Positions 8,328 to 17,988 are shown, counted from the stretch's first letter. The stretch: DNA of 64,000 bases from Sphaerimonospora thailandensis (GCF_016863115.1 NZ_BOOG01000013.1:1-64000); one strand, 5' to 3'. Translations and numbers: made by a program. The notes: a model not told the origin generated them from the sequence alone.

Positions 8328-9890
8328 CTATTCGGCCTTGACCGAGACGGGGTCGAGCCAGCCGAAAGGCGTCAGCTTCGCCGCCGTGACGCGACTCGAA
8401 TGGCCCGCCGTGTCCTGGTCGTTCCACAGCGGGATGAACGGCAGGTCGTGGGCGAGCATCGTCTCGGCCATCATGTAGTGCTTGAGCGCGCGGGAGGGGG
8501 ACACCTGCCGGTCCGCGATCTTCAGCCGCGCGTCGAACCTCGGGTTCCGATAGCGCCAGTAGTTGGACGGGCTGCCCGTCGAGTACAGCGGCCCAAGAAC
8601 GTTCTGGATGTGCGGGAAGTCGAGCACCCAGCTCATCCGGATCATGCCGTTCAGCTTTCCGGCCGATGCCGCGTTCATGAACGCGATGACCGTGGGCTTC
8701 GCCTTCGGTACGACCTTCAGCTCGCCCTTGAACGTCCGGTTGACGCTCGCCGCGATCGCGGTCACCGTCTCCTGGTGGCCGCCGTCGGCGTTGTAGTAGA
8801 GGGGGATGGTCACCGGCAGCCTGACGCCCTTGGCCTTGGCCTGCGCCAGGATCCGGCGCGCGACGGAGGGGTCGTACATGCAGGCCTGCCCGCAGCTGTC
8901 ACGCCGCGCGCCTTCGGCCGTCGGCGGGACCCACGATCGCGCGGGGACCCGCATGCCGTTCCAGAGCCGCTTGGCGATGCCCTCTCGGTCGATCGCCATC
9001 GAGATCGCCCTGCGGACGTCGTAGTTCGCCGCGATCTTCGGCGGAAGGCCGATGCCGGAGATGACGCCGTTCGGCCGGGTGATGACGCGGCCGTCCAGGT
9101 CCTCCTTGTACCGGCCGCCCTTGGAGTACGGGATGGTGCCGAGGAAGTCCAGGTCGCCGGCGAGCAGATCACGATAGGCGGCTTCGTAGTCCCGGTACGC
9201 CCGATAAGTGATCTTCGAAACGTGCGGCTTGGCGGTACCGGCGTAGTCGTCGAACCGCTCGACCACGGTCTCCCCGTCAGGGGACCATTTCACTACGCGG
9301 AAGGGGCCGTTGCCGACCGGCTTCCTGGTGAGGGACGCCGGGCTCTTCAGCGCGGAGTCGGGCAGCGGGGAGAACGCGACATGGCCCAGTTTCGCCAGGA
9401 AGGGTCCGAACGGCTTGGTCAGCTCGATCGTGAACGTGTAGTCGCCGGTCACCTTCAGGCCGGACATCCTCCGCTTGCCGTACCCCTTGATCTCCCCGAA
9501 GAGGAAGGAGTTCACCCCATTCCTGGCGGAGGCCGCCAGGTTCCACGCCTCGACGAAGTTGCGCGCCCTGACCGGGGTGCCGTCGTGGAACTTCCAGCCC
9601 CTGCGCAGCGTGACGCGGAACCGCCGGTTGTCCCTGGTGGTGATCGACTTCGCCACGCCGTACCGCGACTTGGAGGTGCCGGGGACGTACTCGAGCAGGC
9701 CGGTGAACAGCGCGTCGAGCATGTCGCCGCCGCAGCGATCCGCGTTCGCGGGAGTCACCGTCTGATAGGGCGAGCAGGTCGCGACCGTTATCTCCGCATC
9801 CCCGGCGGCCGCATGGGCCGGGCCCGCGGCCGGTTGCAGCGCGAGGCAGGAGACCAGGGGGATGGCCGCCGCGGCGGTTCGCTTGGACAC
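8328..9890 (-). CDS. ABC transporter substrate-binding protein, peptide/nickel (SBP_bac_5) family
   Basis: This is a solute-binding protein of the DppA/OppA type. Visible family features are the N-terminal CSPYQTVTPANADRCGGD region, the TRDNRRFRVTLRRGWKFHDG block followed by TPVRARNFVEAWN, and the DVRRAISMAIDREGIAKRLW block. I prefer the GTG at 9890 (VSKRTAAAAIPLVSCLALQ), which has GGAGGG 4 nt upstream and starts directly at an export signal. LVSC could be a lipobox; alternatively cleavage occurs after AHAAAG. No permease or ATPase genes are adjacent, so it is an orphan binding protein in this window. Substrate unknown. Confidence 0.92.
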   Translation of the reverse strand: MSKRTAAAAIPLVSCLALQPAAGPAHAAAGDAEITVATCSPYQTVTPANADRCGGDMLDALFTGLLEYVPGTSKSRYGVAKSITTRDNRRFRVTLRRGWKFHDGTPVRARNFVEAWNLAASARNGVNSFLFGEIKGYGKRRMSGLKVTGDYTFTIELTKPFGPFLAKLGHVAFSPLPDSALKSPASLTRKPVGNGPFRVVKWSPDGETVVERFDDYAGTAKPHVSKITYRAYRDYEAAYRDLLAGDLDFLGTIPYSKGGRYKEDLDGRVITRPNGVISGIGLPPKIAANYDVRRAISMAIDREGIAKRLWNGMRVPARSWVPPTAEGARRDSCGQACMYDPSVARRILAQAKAKGVRLPVTIPLYYNADGGHQETVTAIAASVNRTFKGELKVVPKAKPTVIAFMNAASAGKLNGMIRMSWVLDFPHIQNVLGPLYSTGSPSNYWRYRNPRFDARLKIADRQVSPSRALKHYMMAETMLAHDLPFIPLWNDQDTAGHSSRVTAAKLTPFGWLDPVSVKAE

Positions 9891-10012
9891 AGGACCCTCC
9901 GGGGTGATTCGTCGCAAGGGGATCATCATAGGGAGTGTCATGTCCTTTCGGATTGTTCGCGGCAGATCGGCATGTATATCCACGGGATATGCAGCGTTGT
10001 AATGTCGATTAC

Positions 10013-10549
10013 ATGGATGCAGTCGCGCAGCTTCGAGGGTGGTTCGCCGACCGGTTGCCGGACGAGTGGTTCACCGGGCCGCCGGAGATCTCGTTGGACC
10101 GGGAGGAGATCACCGTCATCGGCACGCTGCCGCCGACGGCGGTGGCGGAGGGGGCGGTGGGGGCGGACGGGATCGGCGAACTGGAACGCGCCGCCGTCAT
10201 CTCCGGGTACGTCGAGCGGTTCCGCGAGGAGACCCGGGAACGTCGCATCGACATCGCGCGCGAAGCCGAGCACCGGTTCCGCCGCAAGGTCTCCTGGGGC
10301 GTCGTCGCCGAGGGCGACAGAGTGATGTTCACCACGCTCTCGGTGCCGGTGATGACCCGCCTGCGCCAGCCGGAGCGCCAGGTGCTGGACACTCTGGTCG
10401 CCGCGGGCGTCGCCCGCAGCCGCAGCGATGCCCTGGCGTGGTGCGTCAGGCTCGTGGGCAGGCACACCGACACCTGGCTCGCTGACCTGCGAGATGCGCT
10501 CCAGCATGTGGACCGGGTCCGCGCCTCAGGCCCCGACGTGCTGGACTGA
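10013..10549 (+). CDS. Conserved hypothetical protein with ribbon-helix-helix-like C terminus
   Basis: The 178-aa product has a beta-rich N-terminal half (PPEISLDREEITVIGTLPP) and a helical middle (ERFREETRERRIDIAREAEH). Its conserved C-terminal block VMTRLRQPERQVLDTLVAAG then VARSRSDALAWCVRLVG looks like the R-x-S-x-x-A-L arrangement of ribbon-helix-helix proteins. I recall similar uncharacterised proteins in many actinobacteria. ATG at 10013 starts the conserved reading (MDAVAQLRGWFADRLPDEW); the frame is open upstream but its sequence looks non-coding. DNA binding is speculative. Confidence 0.8.
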   Translation: MDAVAQLRGWFADRLPDEWFTGPPEISLDREEITVIGTLPPTAVAEGAVGADGIGELERAAVISGYVERFREETRERRIDIAREAEHRFRRKVSWGVVAEGDRVMFTTLSVPVMTRLRQPERQVLDTLVAAGVARSRSDALAWCVRLVGRHTDTWLADLRDALQHVDRVRASGPDVLD

Positions 10550-10563
10550 ACCAATTCCAAAAA

Positions 10564-10594
10564 AGGCCTAGACCATTGGCAATGGCCTATACCA
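10564..10594. promoter_or_regulatory. Two tandem GntR-like operator sequences upstream of pckG
   Basis: On the minus strand the two sites read TGGTCTAGGCCT (10564-10575) and TGGTATAGGCCA (10583-10594), 19 bp apart. They resemble the GT-N-TA-N-AC core of HutC/DasR-type GntR operators, with GC in place of the second AC. A 13-bp palindrome, CCATTGGCAATGG, bridges the two sites. Confidence 0.45.
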
Positions 10595-10772
10595 ATGTGT
10601 AACTCGCGGGAGGCGGGTAGAGAAAAGGGGACGTTTCTTTGAAGGTGGCCAAAGTGGGTAAGGTTTCCCGCACATCACCGTCCTGCCTGGTCAGCGTCGC
10701 AGGGTCGAACCGCCGGGCCGGACGGTCGTCGATTGCCGTCCATTTAGCGTGTGAAAGTGTCGCCGCAGTGCA

Positions 10773-10784
10773 TGGTCTACGCCA
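10773..10784 (+). promoter_or_regulatory. Third copy of the operator-like sequence before pckG
   Basis: TGGTCTACGCCA matches the two sites 190 bp upstream (consensus TGGTNTANGCC). It lies 66 bp before the pckG start, in promoter position. Together the three sites occupy the 300-bp gap between the 178-aa gene and pckG; I see no gene or other clear structure in that gap. Confidence 0.45.
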
Positions 10785-10849
10785 ATTGGACCGGACGGCC
10801 ATTCGTCGTTGATGATCATTTGGCCCTGCGAGAATGAGGAGCCGTCCCC

Positions 10850-12655
10850 GTGTCCATTTCCACAGAGATACCCGTACCTACCGCTCACGCCGAACTGGCC
10901 GCCTGGGTCAACCAGATCGCCGCGCTCACCCGGCCCGACCGGATCCACTGGTGCGACGGCTCCGAGGCGGAATGGACCCGCCTGACCAACCTGCTCGTCG
11001 AGCAGGGCACGTTCAAGCGCCTGGCCAAGCGGCCGAACAGTTTCTACGCGGCCTCCGACCCCAGTGACGTCGCCCGGGTCGAGGACCGGACGTTCATCTG
11101 CTCGGAGCGCGAGGAGGACGCGGGCCCCACCAACAACTGGGTCGCTCCCGCCGAGATGCGCCGCACGTTCGACGCGCTCTTCGACGGCTGCATGCGCGGC
11201 CGGACGATGTACGTGGTGCCCTTCTGCATGGGCCCCCTGGGCGGCGAGATCTCCCAGCTCGGCGTGGAGATCACGGACTCGCCGTACGTCGCGGTCTCGA
11301 TGCGGATCATGACGCGGATGGGCGACGAGGCGCTGCGCCTGATCGAGGAGCGCGGCGACTTCGTCAAGGCGGTCCACTCCGTGGGCGCCCCGCTCGAGCC
11401 CGGCCAGGCGGATGTGCCGTGGCCGTGCAGCCAGACCAAATACATCAGCCACTTCCCGGAGACCCGGGAAATCTGGTCGTACGGCTCGGGCTACGGCGGC
11501 AACGCGCTGCTGGGCAAGAAGTGCTACGCGCTGCGGATCGCCAGCGTGATGGCCCGCGACGAGGGCTGGCTGGCCGAGCACATGCTGATCCTGAAGCTGA
11601 CGCCCCCGGAGGGCGAGGCGCGCTACGTCGCGGCGGCCTTCCCGTCGGCCTGCGGCAAGACCAACCTCGCCATGCTGCAGCCCACGATCCCGGGCTGGCA
11701 GGTCGAGACGATCGGCGACGACATCGCCTGGATGCGTTTCGGCCCGGACGGGCGGCTGCACGCCATCAACCCCGAGGCCGGCTTCTTCGGGGTGGCCCCG
11801 GGCACCGGACAGTCCACGAACGCCAACGCGATCCAGACGCTCTGGGGCAACAGCATCTTCACCAACGTGGCGCTCACCGACGACGGCGACGTGTGGTGGG
11901 AGGGCCTGACCGACGAGCCGCCCGCCCACCTGACCGACTGGAAGGGCCGGTCCTGGACGCCGGACTCGCCCGAACCCGCCGCCCACCCCAACGCCCGGTT
12001 CACCACCCCGGCCGAGCAGTGCCCGACCATCGCGCCCGAGTGGCAGGACCCGGCGGGCGTGCCGATCTCGGCGATCCTGTTCGGCGGCCGCAGGGCGACC
12101 GCGGTGCCGCTGGTCACCGAGTCGTTCAGCTGGCAGCACGGCGTGTTCCTCGGCGCCAACGTGGCCTCGGAGAAGACCGCGGCCGCCGAGGGCAAGGTCG
12201 GCGAGCTGCGCCGCGACCCGTTCGCGATGCTGCCGTTCTGCGGTTACAACATGGGCGACTACTTCGGGCACTGGCTGGAGGTCGGCAGGGCGGCCGACCC
12301 GGAGAGGCTGCCGCGGATCTACTACGTCAACTGGTTCCGCAAGGACGGCGGCGGCCGGTTCCTGTGGCCGGGCTTCGGCGAGAACAGCCGCGTGCTCAAA
12401 TGGATCGTCGACCGGCTCAACGGCAGGGCGCGGGCCGTGCCGACCGCGATCGGCAACCTGCCGGTGGAGCTGGACACCGAGGGTCTCGACGTCGCCCGGG
12501 AAGACCTCGAGATCCTGCTCAGCGTCGACCCCGAGGTATGGCGGGAGGAGGCCTCGCTGATCCCGGCCCACTTCGAGACCTTCGGCGACCACCTGCCCAA
12601 GGAGCTCTGGGACGAGTACCACGCCCTCGTGGAACGGCTCGGCGAGCAGGGCTGA
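10850..12655 (+). CDS. pckG: Phosphoenolpyruvate carboxykinase (GTP)
   Basis: PckG converts oxaloacetate plus GTP to PEP, GDP and CO2, the entry step of gluconeogenesis. The 601-aa length is standard. Seen motifs are the P-loop [13 protein letters not shown] (around residue 265), the Mn/kinase-2 loop IGDDIAWM, the [14 protein letters not shown] block, and the GTP-contact region YFGHWLEVG. The GTG start has GAGGAG 10 nt upstream. It pairs functionally with glpX later in the window. The upstream operator-like repeats suggest carbon-source control. Confidence 0.97.
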   Translation: MSISTEIPVPTAHAELAAWVNQIAALTRPDRIHWCDGSEAEWTRLTNLLVEQGTFKRLAKRPNSFYAASDPSDVARVEDRTFICSEREEDAGPTNNWVAPAEMRRTFDALFDGCMRGRTMYVVPFCMGPLGGEISQLGVEITDSPYVAVSMRIMTRMGDEALRLIEERGDFVKAVHSVGAPLEPGQADVPWPCSQTKYISHFPETREIWSYGSGYGGNALLGKKCYALRIASVMARDEGWLAEHMLILKLTPPEGEARYVAAAFPSACGKTNLAMLQPTIPGWQVETIGDDIAWMRFGPDGRLHAINPEAGFFGVAPGTGQSTNANAIQTLWGNSIFTNVALTDDGDVWWEGLTDEPPAHLTDWKGRSWTPDSPEPAAHPNARFTTPAEQCPTIAPEWQDPAGVPISAILFGGRRATAVPLVTESFSWQHGVFLGANVASEKTAAAEGKVGELRRDPFAMLPFCGYNMGDYFGHWLEVGRAADPERLPRIYYVNWFRKDGGGRFLWPGFGENSRVLKWIVDRLNGRARAVPTAIGNLPVELDTEGLDVAREDLEILLSVDPEVWREEASLIPAHFETFGDHLPKELWDEYHALVERLGEQG

Positions 12656-12822
12656 TCACGTTCGCGGCGTTGAGAACGACGGGGCATCCGGCCGGACGCG
12701 GCCGGGTGCCCCCGCGCGTTGTGCAGGAACAACGGAACGGGCACCTCGTCATGCCCCCGATAATTGAACGATCGAGCCCATCCGGTCCCGACGATGAGGC
12801 CGGCCGCGAGGAAGAGGACGGC

Positions 12823-13584
12823 ATGAGCGTGCGCGATCTCGTGTACAAGCTGTACGAGCGCAGGCTCGAACGGAAGCTGTCCCCGGCCCAGATCCCCCGG
12901 CACGTCGGAGTGATCGTGGACGGCAATCGCCGGTGGGCCCGCGCCATGGGCCTGGACGACGTGAGCCGCGGGCACCAGAAGGGCGCCGACAAGATTTCAG
13001 AGCTGCTGGTGTGGTGCCGGGAGGCCGGCGTCGAGTACGTGACGCTGTGGCTGCTGTCCACCGACAACCTGACCAGGGACAGGTCGGAGCTCGAACCCCT
13101 GCTCCAGGTCATCGAGGGTCTCGTACGGAATCTCGTCGAGCAGGGCTGGCACATCAAGCCGATGGGCTCGCTCGACCTGCTGCCCGATCACACCGCTCGC
13201 GTGCTCAAACAGGCGAAAGAGACCACATCCCACCGCCCTGGCCTGATTGTGAACGTTGCGGTTGGGTATGGAGGAAGACGTGAGATCGCTGATGCGGTGC
13301 GCTCCCTCCTCCAGGAGCAGGCCAGCAAGGGCGCGAGCATCGAGGAGCTCGTCGAGGTCCTCGACGTCGAGCACATCGCGGAGCATCTCTACACGCGCGG
13401 CCTCCCCGACCCGGACCTCGTCATCCGGACCTCGGGAGAGCAGCGGCTCTCCGGATTCCTGCTCTGGCAGAGCGCCCACTCCGAGTTCTACTTCTGCGAG
13501 GCCTACTGGCCTGACTTCCGCAGAGTCGATTTCCTGCGGGCGCTCCGCTCGTACGCCGCGCGTCACCGTCGGTACGGCTCCTGA
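12823..13584 (+). CDS. Cis-prenyl (isoprenyl) transferase, UppS/Z-FPP synthase family
   Basis: This enzyme adds isopentenyl units in cis to an allylic diphosphate, making a lipid-carrier precursor. Family motifs are HVGVIVDGNRRWARAMG (DGN catalytic Asp), GYGGRREI and IRTSGEQRLSGFLLWQSAH, with SEFYF. At 253 aa it is the normal size. ATG at 12823 has GAGGA upstream and gives the standard N terminus; an ATG at 12751 would add 24 mostly charged residues. Synteny with mca/greA resembles Rv1086, a short-chain Z-FPP synthase, so product length could be C15 rather than C50/55; that is inference. Confidence 0.93.
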   Translation: MSVRDLVYKLYERRLERKLSPAQIPRHVGVIVDGNRRWARAMGLDDVSRGHQKGADKISELLVWCREAGVEYVTLWLLSTDNLTRDRSELEPLLQVIEGLVRNLVEQGWHIKPMGSLDLLPDHTARVLKQAKETTSHRPGLIVNVAVGYGGRREIADAVRSLLQEQASKGASIEELVEVLDVEHIAEHLYTRGLPDPDLVIRTSGEQRLSGFLLWQSAHSEFYFCEAYWPDFRRVDFLRALRSYAARHRRYGS

Positions 13585-13656
13585 AACGTTTCGTGAACGG
13601 CACCTTTCGGGCACCGTTTGGCTATTGGGTCCGGAGGATTCGTTACGTACCGTGGT

Positions 13657-13694
13657 AGGTAAGCGGCCACCGCTCGGATGGGTGGCCCTTACCT
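13657..13694 (+). terminator. Hairpin after the cis-prenyl transferase gene
   Basis: AGGTAAGCGGCCACC pairs with GGGTGGCCCTTACCT across an 8-nt loop, a ~15-bp stem with one mismatch. It lies 73 bp after the stop and is the likely end of the upstream transcript. Confidence 0.7.
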
Positions 13695-13733
13695 CGGGAG
13701 AGGGCCCGTCCTTGCGCCATGACAAAGCGAGGA

Positions 13734-13751
13734 GGGCCGGGATCCCGGCCC
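13734..13751. repeat. Perfect 18-bp palindrome in the phoH leader
   Basis: GGGCCGGGATCCCGGCCC is a perfect inverted repeat, extendable by pairing of GGAG with the following CCTCC. It lies 80 bp before the PIN-PhoH start and could form an RNA hairpin in its leader or mark a binding site. Confidence 0.6.
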
Positions 13752-13830
13752 GCCTCCGGGGCAGGCCACGGGCCCGGTCCGTTCACCACCAGTCAAGGCA
13801 GGGCGCTCTCTGGCGCCCGGGGGAGAACGC

Positions 13831-15141
13831 GTGGCAGTGTCCTCGAGCAATCCGTCCGCATCTCGCACCTACGTTCTGGACACCTCGGTCCTGCTCGCCG
13901 ACCCGGCGGCGATGAACCGCTTCGACGAGCACGAGGTCGTCATCCCGATCGTCGTCATCACCGAGTTGGAGGCCAAGCGGCATCACCCCGAACTGGGGTA
14001 TTTCGCGCGTGAGGCTCTCCGCTTCCTCGATGACATGCGGGTGCGGTACGGACGTCTGGACGAGCCCATGCCGATAGGCGATGGGACCATCCGGGTCGAG
14101 CTCAACCATAGTGATCCGTCGATCCTCCCGGCGGGATTCCGCCTGGGCGACAACGACACCCGCATTCTCACGGTCGCGCAGAACCTGGCGGCCGAAGGCC
14201 GGGATGTGGTGCTGGTTTCGAAGGATCTCCCGATGCGGGTCAAGGCCGCCTCCATCGGCCTCGCCGCGGAGGAGTACCGCGCGGGAATGGTCGTCGAGTC
14301 CGGCTGGACGGGCATGGCCGAGCTCCAGGTCACCAGCGAGGATCTGGCGGCGCTGTTCGAGAACGGCACGGCCGAGCTGGATGAGGCCCGCGACCTGCCC
14401 TGTCACACCGGGCTGCGGCTGCTGTCCAGCCGCGGTTCCGCGCTCGGCCGTGTCCTGCCGGACAAGTCCGTACGGCTGGTGCGCGGCGACCGGGAGGTCT
14501 TCGGCGTGCACGGCCGGTCGGCCGAGCAGCGGATCGCGCTCGACCTGCTCATGGATCCCGAGGTCGGCATCGTGTCCCTGGGCGGGCGGGCCGGCACGGG
14601 CAAGTCGGCGCTCGCACTGTGCGCCGGACTGGAGGCCGTGCTCGAGCGTCGCCAGCACCGCAAGGTCATCGTCTTCCGCCCGCTGTTCGCCGTCGGCGGT
14701 CAGGAGCTCGGCTACCTGCCCGGCACGGAGAACGACAAGATGGGCCCGTGGGCGCAGGCCGTCTACGACACCCTGGGCGCGGTGACCAGTCCGGAGGTCA
14801 TCGAGGAGGTCATGGACCGCGGGATGCTGGAGGTGCTCCCGCTGACCCACATCCGCGGCCGGTCCCTGCACGACGCGTTCGTCATCGTGGACGAGGCCCA
14901 ATCTCTGGAGCGCGGGGTGCTGCTGACCGTGCTGTCCCGGATCGGGGCCAACTCCCGGGTCGTGCTCACCCACGATGTCGCCCAGCGTGACAACCTGCGC
15001 GTGGGGCGCCACGACGGTGTGGTCGCGGTGGTGGAGAAGCTGAAGGGCCACCCGCTCTTCGCGCACATCACGCTGACCAGGTCCGAGCGGTCGCCGATCG
15101 CCGCGCTGGTGACCGAGATGCTGGAGGACATCACGGTCTGA
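13831..15141 (+). CDS. phoH2: PIN-PhoH family ATPase/ribonuclease (PhoH2)
   Basis: The 436-aa protein joins an N-terminal PIN ribonuclease domain to a C-terminal PhoH ATPase domain. The PIN part shows [12 protein letters not shown] (first acidic residue), VITELEAKR and DNDTRIL with VLVSKD. The PhoH part shows a Walker [14 protein letters not shown] near residue 255, [18 protein letters not shown], and Walker [11 protein letters not shown] near residue 350. Mycobacterial PhoH2 is described as an RNA helicase with sequence-specific RNase activity. The GTG start has GGGGGAG upstream. No convincing antitoxin gene precedes it. Confidence 0.93.
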   Translation: MAVSSSNPSASRTYVLDTSVLLADPAAMNRFDEHEVVIPIVVITELEAKRHHPELGYFAREALRFLDDMRVRYGRLDEPMPIGDGTIRVELNHSDPSILPAGFRLGDNDTRILTVAQNLAAEGRDVVLVSKDLPMRVKAASIGLAAEEYRAGMVVESGWTGMAELQVTSEDLAALFENGTAELDEARDLPCHTGLRLLSSRGSALGRVLPDKSVRLVRGDREVFGVHGRSAEQRIALDLLMDPEVGIVSLGGRAGTGKSALALCAGLEAVLERRQHRKVIVFRPLFAVGGQELGYLPGTENDKMGPWAQAVYDTLGAVTSPEVIEEVMDRGMLEVLPLTHIRGRSLHDAFVIVDEAQSLERGVLLTVLSRIGANSRVVLTHDVAQRDNLRVGRHDGVVAVVEKLKGHPLFAHITLTRSERSPIAALVTEMLEDITV

Positions 15142-15169
15142 TCCGTAACATCCGGCTCCAGGCCGGCCG

Positions 15170-15733
15170 TCACGGTGGGAGGCGGCCGGCCCTGGGGCTC
15201 AGATCCCAGAACTCCCGGCAGGTGTGGGTCTTCGGCCGGCCCGTGCTCTCGGGAGTGACGTGCACGACCTCCACGGCCCAGATCTCCGGCCGGAGCCGAG
15301 CCGTACAGGTGATCTGGGCCATCGCCATCCGGGAGATCTTCCAGCCGCTCACGGTCACCCGCATGTGCAGGCTGTAGATGATGTCCGGGTCGTTGCGGCG
15401 GTCCGGGTCCGGGGGGCTGCGCACGAGCTGGACCTGCGTCAGCGTGAGGCTGGACAGCGCCGTGGCCGCGCCCCTCGGCATTCGCCGTTCCGCTTTGAAC
15501 AGGGCCGTCATGACGTCGGTCGGCTGCGGCGACTCCGCGGCGACCGTCATCGGCCACAGCCGGCCGTCGCGGACCAGGTAGATCGTGGCGGCGGCGGGCA
15601 TGTCGCTGATCACCGGTGCGGGCCCCGCGTCGATCACTTCCGTGGGCTCCACGCCGCAGGCGGCCACCGGCGCCGCGAGCAGTCCCGAGAGCATGGCGGC
15701 GACGAAACGCCGCCGGGTGCGCAGGCGCATCAT
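15170..15733 (-). CDS. Lipoprotein, possibly GerMN-like, third gene of a two-component operon
   Basis: The product is 187 aa with an arginine-rich n-region, a hydrophobic stretch and lipobox PVAAC, so it should be lipid-anchored outside the membrane. The segment ATIYLVRDGRLWPMTV followed by PTDVMTALFKAERRMPRG resembles the GerMN domain found in LpqB and related lipoproteins; this is a pattern impression. Its ATG overlaps the stop of the histidine kinase gene (ATGA). The coupling suggests it works with the sensor, for example as a periplasmic accessory. Confidence 0.85.
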   Translation of the reverse strand: MMRLRTRRRFVAAMLSGLLAAPVAACGVEPTEVIDAGPAPVISDMPAAATIYLVRDGRLWPMTVAAESPQPTDVMTALFKAERRMPRGAATALSSLTLTQVQLVRSPPDPDRRNDPDIIYSLHMRVTVSGWKISRMAMAQITCTARLRPEIWAVEVVHVTPESTGRPKTHTCREFWDLSPRAGRLPP

Positions 15734-17175
15734 GTGACGATCGGTCTCGGCGGCCGGGGAATCCGTACCGTGAAACGCGTGCCGGGATCGCAGCGCTCCA
15801 CCGTGATCGTGCCGTCGTGCAGCTCCGTGTTGGCCTTGGCGATGGCCAGCCCGAGTCCGCTGCCGTCGCTCCTGGATCGGCCGGCTCCGGCCTTGAAGAA
15901 ACGGTCGAACACGTGGGGGAGCGCCGCTTCGGGGATGCCGGCGCCGTGATCGCGTATCGTGATCTCCAGCGTGCTCCGCACGAGGCGGGCGTTCACCAGC
16001 ACCGGGGGCGCGCCGTGGCGCAGCGCGTTCCCGGCCAGGTTGGCCACGATCACGTCGAACCTCCGAGCGTCCAGTGAGAAGGCGAGACCGGCGGGCACGG
16101 TGAGCTCCACCCGGTCGGTCCAGCCCCGCACCTCGAGGCAGTCGGCCAGCGTGTCGCCCACGTTCACGGTCTCCCGCCGGAGCACCGCCGCGCCGGCGTC
16201 GAAGCGGCTGATCTCGATCAGGTGCTCGACCATTACGCGCAGCCGGTTGGTCTCGCGGATGATGATCCGTACGGCCTCGCCGACGTCATCAGGGAGATCG
16301 TCGGCGTCCTCGGCGAGCATCCCGGTCACCGCGGTCATGGCGGTCAGCGGAGTGCGCAGCTCGTGGGAGACGTCGGCGACGAACCGTCTCGACATCGACT
16401 CCAGCGTCCGTAGTTCCGAGACGGTCTGTTCCAGCGCCGCGGCGGTCTCGTTGAACGTCGCGGTCAGTTCCGCCAACTCGTCCGCGCCCCGTACGGGAAG
16501 CCGCACCCGCAGGTCGCCGGCTCCCAGTGCCCTGGCGGCCTCGCCCAGCCTGCGCACCGGGCGCAGCACTCCCCGCGCCGACAGCAGCGCCACGGTCAGC
16601 GCGATGGTCAGCGTGATGCCCCCGGCCTGGGCGAGGGCCGTGCGCAGGCGCAGCAGCGTGCCCTCCTCGTCGGCCAGCGGCACGAACACGTAGGCCGTCA
16701 ACCCGGTCGGCCACGGGACCCCGCTGTGGCCGCTCCGCTGGAGCTGGGTGGCGATGATCAACCAGGGTTCCTCCCGCAGCCGGACCCGCTGGTGGGCCAT
16801 CCGCTGGGTGGCCTGCATGATCAGCGGGCCGGGCACGTCGGCCATGGTGAACCGGGCGCCGGGGCTCGAACGGCGCAGGGCGCCATAGGTGATGATCGCC
16901 GTACGGTCGGGGACCGCCAGCGCGGACACCAGGTCGGCCAGATCGTCGCCGGTCACGGAGGGCCCGTCCGGCCATACGGCGTCGCCGATGCCGACCAGCG
17001 TGGTCTTGGAGAGCGTCTCACGCACCCCGGCCACGGCGACGCGCTCGGCCCGGCCGAGGATCTCGCGCCGGACGAGCTGATATCCGAGCCCCGCGACCAT
17101 GAAGGAGGCCGTGACCGCCACCAGGGTGAAAGTGATCACCAGTCGGGCGCGGAGACCGGTCGGCAGCCAGGTCAC
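15730..17175 (-). CDS. Sensor histidine kinase (HAMP-HisKA-HATPase)
   Basis: The 481-aa sensor has two membrane helices (LVITFTLVAVTASFMVAGLG and the ITLTIALTVALL stretch) bracketing a ~130-aa extracytoplasmic domain. These are followed by HAMP, a DHp helix with the phosphorylatable His in ADVSHELRTPLTAM, the N box NLAGNALRHG, and G boxes DHGAGIPE and GSGLGLAIAK. Its GTG start overlaps the regulator stop (GTGA), and its own stop overlaps the lipoprotein start. It should phosphorylate the OmpR-type regulator directly upstream. The signal is unknown. Confidence 0.95.
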   Translation of the reverse strand: MTWLPTGLRARLVITFTLVAVTASFMVAGLGYQLVRREILGRAERVAVAGVRETLSKTTLVGIGDAVWPDGPSVTGDDLADLVSALAVPDRTAIITYGALRRSSPGARFTMADVPGPLIMQATQRMAHQRVRLREEPWLIIATQLQRSGHSGVPWPTGLTAYVFVPLADEEGTLLRLRTALAQAGGITLTIALTVALLSARGVLRPVRRLGEAARALGAGDLRVRLPVRGADELAELTATFNETAAALEQTVSELRTLESMSRRFVADVSHELRTPLTAMTAVTGMLAEDADDLPDDVGEAVRIIIRETNRLRVMVEHLIEISRFDAGAAVLRRETVNVGDTLADCLEVRGWTDRVELTVPAGLAFSLDARRFDVIVANLAGNALRHGAPPVLVNARLVRSTLEITIRDHGAGIPEAALPHVFDRFFKAGAGRSRSDGSGLGLAIAKANTELHDGTITVERCDPGTRFTVRIPRPPRPIVT

Positions 17176-17846
17176 GGCGGGCTGAAGCGGTATCCGAAGC
17201 CGCGTGCGGTGTGGATGAAGACGGGATCGGCCGGTACGGGCTCGATCTTGGCGCGCACCCGTTGGACGCAGGCGTCCACCAGCCGCGAGTCGCCCACGTG
17301 CGTGTGATCCCACACCGCGCGCAGCAGGTAGCGCCGGCTCAGCACCTGGCCGGGATGGCGGACGAGTTCGAGCAGCAGGCGCAGCTCGGTCGGAGTGAGG
17401 TGGATCTCCCGCCCGGCCAGGCTCACCTTGAGCGCCCCGCGGTCGATCACGAGGTCGCCGAAGCTGACCCGGTCGGCGGAGGCGAACTCCAGACGGCGCA
17501 GCACCGCCCGGATGCGGGCGTCCAGGACCCGCGGTTCCACCGGTTTGACGACGTAGTCGTCGGCGCCCGCCTCCAGCCCCACGACCACGTCGAGATCGTC
17601 GCCCCGTGCGGTGAGCAGGATGACCGGCACGGAGTCGATCCGCCGGATCCGGCGGCAGACCTCGACGCCGTCGATGCCCGGCAGCATGACGTCGAGGATG
17701 ACGATTTCGGGCCGCCGGGCCCGGATGTGGTCGAGCGCCTCCTCGCCCGTGGCGTACGCGGTGATCGAGTGCCCCTGCCGGGTGAGCGCCAGCTCGAGCC
17801 CGGCTCGGACCGAGGGGTCGTCTTCGACCAGGAGGATGCCTGCCAC
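17172..17846 (-). CDS. OmpR-family response regulator
   Basis: The receiver domain shows VEDDPSVRAG (acidic pocket), VILDVMLPGIDG (phospho-Asp), LLTARGDD (switch Thr) and DDYVVKPV (Lys). The C-terminal winged helix has LTPTELRLLLELVRHPGQVL and ends with TARGFGYRFSPP. GTG at 17846 gives 224 aa, the normal size; the open frame upstream is not receiver-like. First gene of the regulator-kinase-lipoprotein operon. A CRP-like site lies 143 bp upstream in the divergent intergenic region. Confidence 0.95.
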   Translation of the reverse strand: MAGILLVEDDPSVRAGLELALTRQGHSITAYATGEEALDHIRARRPEIVILDVMLPGIDGVEVCRRIRRIDSVPVILLTARGDDLDVVVGLEAGADDYVVKPVEPRVLDARIRAVLRRLEFASADRVSFGDLVIDRGALKVSLAGREIHLTPTELRLLLELVRHPGQVLSRRYLLRAVWDHTHVGDSRLVDACVQRVRAKIEPVPADPVFIHTARGFGYRFSPP

Positions 17847-17988
17847 GCGGTCATTATGGTGCGCTTGAGGTTGTTTTTCCCAAGTTGTCCCGAACTTGTA
17901 AAGCAGTCTGTACGCCAACGGTACGAACATGGACCACGCTGTTGTCGGGAGTGTGGCCATCGACTGGAACCGGGGCGTGTGCCGGTGA

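Noticed and set aside
13719-14012. Open frame overlapping the phoH start, considered as a PhoAT-like antitoxin gene
   Set aside because: Composition is low-complexity Gly/Arg/Pro and most of it lies out of frame inside the PIN domain coding sequence; no antitoxin-like pattern.
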